Source of the DNA: CG2-30-68-42 sp037440385
GTDB taxonomy: Bacteria; Pseudomonadota; Gammaproteobacteria; Burkholderiales; Rhodocyclaceae
DNA length: 64,000 bases
Assembly (NCBI GenBank): GCA_037440385.1
Contig: JBBIUI010000002.1
Location: 1 to 64,000 of the forward strand
Direction of reading: 5' to 3'
Shown piece after piece: positions 62,631 through 64,000 of the stretch; within the stretch, counting starts at the first letter, position 1; each line of letters starts with the position of its first letter. Under the pieces are notes generated by a model. That model did not search any database, was not told the DNA's origin, and saw only the letters and a program-made list of their open reading frames with translations. The position numbers and the translations under genes are program-made.

Positions 62631-64000
62631 ATGGAAATGCCAAAAGTCACGCGACGCACCTTCCTGAAAGTGAGCGCCGGCACGACGGCCGCAGTCGCCG
62701 CCGCGCCGCGCGTGCTGAAGGCCATGGAGGTCGATCTGGGGGGCAAGGATTTCAGCCCGGTGAACCTGGTCGAGCGCAAGGCCGTCCCGATCAACTGCCA
62801 CGTGTGCAACATCCAGGACGGCGCCATCGCCTACATGGAGAACGGCCGCGTGGTCAAGCTGGAAGGAAACCCCGAGCACGTGTCGACCCGGGGGCGGCTG
62901 TGCGCCAAGGGCAACTCGGGCATGTGGTACAGCTACGATCCGGACCGCATCCTGTATCCCCTGAAGCGCGTCGGCGCCCGCGGCGAAGGCAAGTGGAAGA
63001 GGATCACCTGGGACGAGGCGCTGACCGAGATCGCGCAGAAGCTCGACGCGGCGCTCAAGGAGGACCCCAACACGATCATGCTGAAGTGGGGGCGCAATCG
63101 CGCCGGCGGCACGCTGGAGCGCTTCATGAAGACGCTCGGCTCGGCGACGGTGCTCAACCACACGTCGGTGTGCGAGTCGTCGAAGAAGATCGGCATGGAG
63201 CCCACCTGGGGACCGGATATCGAAACGCCTGATTTCGCCAATACGAAATACGTCCTCAACTTCGGGTCCAACATTCTCGAGGCCGCGTACTTCCACAACC
63301 CGCTGTCCCAGCGCATCACCGAGGGCCGCGTCGACAACAACATGAAGATCGTCACCTTCGACGTGCGTCTGTCGAACACCGCCGGCTTTTCCGACGAATG
63401 GATCCCGATCTTCCCCGCGACCGACGGCGCGGTGGCGCTGGCGATGGGTCACGTGATCCTGAGAGAGAACCTGCAGGACTCGGAGTTCATCAATGACTGG
63501 ACCAACGTCACGGTCGAGGAGCTGAAGAAGCACTACGAGCAATACACGCCCGAATGGGCCGCGAAGATCTCCGGCGTGCCGGCGGCCACCATCGAACGCA
63601 TCGCCCGCGAGTTCGCCACCACCAAGCCCGCGACGCTGTTCACCTACCGCGGGCCGTGCAAGCATCTGTACGGCTCCTACAACGAGAAGGCGTGCATGAT
63701 GCTGCCGATCATGACCGGCAACGTGGAAACGCGGGGCGGATACTGCCTGCCGCGAGGCATGGGGTGGCCGCAGCCGCAGCCCGAGCCGCCCAAGGCCAAG
63801 CATGGCTCCTACCTCGCCGACCATCCGGACTATCCGCTGGCCGGGCACAAGGTCGCCCAGCTCGTGCCGTTCTGGATCGCCGACGGCAAGCAGAAGATCA
63901 ACGTCTATTTCACCTACCAGGACAATCCCGTCTATACGAATCCGGGTTCGGTGGACGTGTGGGGAAAGATGTTCCGCGACGAGAAGCTGATCCCGTACTA
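62631..64000 (+). CDS. Tat-exported molybdopterin oxidoreductase catalytic subunit, 3'-truncated
   Basis: The first 456 residues of a DMSO-reductase-family enzyme; the gene runs off the window. A Tat signal (TRRTFLK, residues 7-13) directs export. The N-terminal iron-sulfur motif is Cys56-x2-Cys59-x3-Asp63-x27-Cys91, with Asp at the third Cys position. The YPLKRVGARGEGKWKRITWDEAL segment is typical of the family, and SVCESS (Cys181) is the probable Mo ligand, as in the Psr/Ttr/Nap class. GAGGAG lies before the ATG. The substrate is not identifiable; oxidase or reductase roles are both possible. Confidence 0.9.
   Translation, partial: MEMPKVTRRTFLKVSAGTTAAVAAAPRVLKAMEVDLGGKDFSPVNLVERKAVPINCHVCNIQDGAIAYMENGRVVKLEGNPEHVSTRGRLCAKGNSGMWYSYDPDRILYPLKRVGARGEGKWKRITWDEALTEIAQKLDAALKEDPNTIMLKWGRNRAGGTLERFMKTLGSATVLNHTSVCESSKKIGMEPTWGPDIETPDFANTKYVLNFGSNILEAAYFHNPLSQRITEGRVDNNMKIVTFDVRLSNTAGFSDEWIPIFPATDGAVALAMGHVILRENLQDSEFINDWTNVTVEELKKHYEQYTPEWAAKISGVPAATIERIAREFATTKPATLFTYRGPCKHLYGSYNEKACMMLPIMTGNVETRGGYCLPRGMGWPQPQPEPPKAKHGSYLADHPDYPLAGHKVAQLVPFWIADGKQKINVYFTYQDNPVYTNPGSVDVWGKMFRDEKLIPY

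Noticed and set aside
61026..64000. Assignment of the molybdoenzyme as arsenite oxidase ArxA, tetrathionate reductase TtrA or phenylacetyl-CoA oxidoreductase PadB
   Set aside because: The regulator trio recalls Aio/Arx and the gene order recalls Ttr/Srd, but the visible catalytic sequence is not diagnostic and the gene is truncated, so no substrate is claimed.

Overview
The window is a GC-rich chromosomal stretch of a motile, respiring betaproteobacterium. The flagellar gene order (flgNM-flgA / flgB-L / fliR-F / flrBC / fliE / ycgR-flhB'-fliK'-fliTSD-flaG-fliC) and a ccoI-first cbb3 oxidase cluster resemble Rhodocyclales (Azoarcus/Thauera relatives). That placement is inference; there is no rRNA gene in the window. 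I saw no tRNA, rRNA, IS element, prophage or CRISPR array.

Layout. 1-2729: the 3' part of glcF (glycolate oxidase iron-sulfur subunit) and an acyl-CoA synthetase. 2742-4122: a MaoC hotdog protein and a PP2C phosphatase. 4388-7202: pntAA-pntAB-pntB proton-translocating transhydrogenase. 7236-8705: an RhlE-type DEAD-box helicase. 8948-42613: an almost continuous flagellar region with hook-basal body genes, export apparatus, switch, filament and cap genes, the FlrB/FlrC-type regulators and a YcgR-type brake. flhA, flhF, fliA, motA/motC and a FleQ/FlrA-type master regulator are not in the window. Two clean sigma-54 promoters (flgB, fliE) and a set of sigma-28-type promoters (motD, flgM, fliC, perhaps flgK) fit the usual class II/III hierarchy. 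A row of about five 22-bp repeats lies upstream of the flgB sigma-54 promoter.

42830-51776: cbb3 cytochrome oxidase. It comprises ccoI-ccoS (copper P-ATPase and assembly), then ccoNOQP behind a perfect FNR-type site and a long leader, then ccoG-ccoH and a small membrane protein. Two strong intrinsic terminators separate the units. A 35-codon ORF with a strong ribosome binding site follows, then a universal stress protein and a beta-CASP metallo-hydrolase gene broken by about 100 bp of unrelated DNA.

54097-64000 is the most unusual region. A minus-strand unit encodes a Tat-exported PhnD-like binding protein, a membrane histidine kinase, a sigma-54 response regulator, and a RavA-like MoxR ATPase with its ViaA-like VWA partner. 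It is divergent from a four-cluster ferredoxin subunit, an NrfD/PsrC membrane anchor and a Tat-exported molybdopterin catalytic subunit (truncated by the window end). A sigma-54 promoter with an upstream inverted repeat precedes the molybdoenzyme genes. I read this as a signal-controlled periplasmic molybdoenzyme with its own ATPase chaperone pair. The third Cys of the catalytic subunit's N-terminal iron-sulfur motif is replaced by Asp. The substrate is not known from the sequence.
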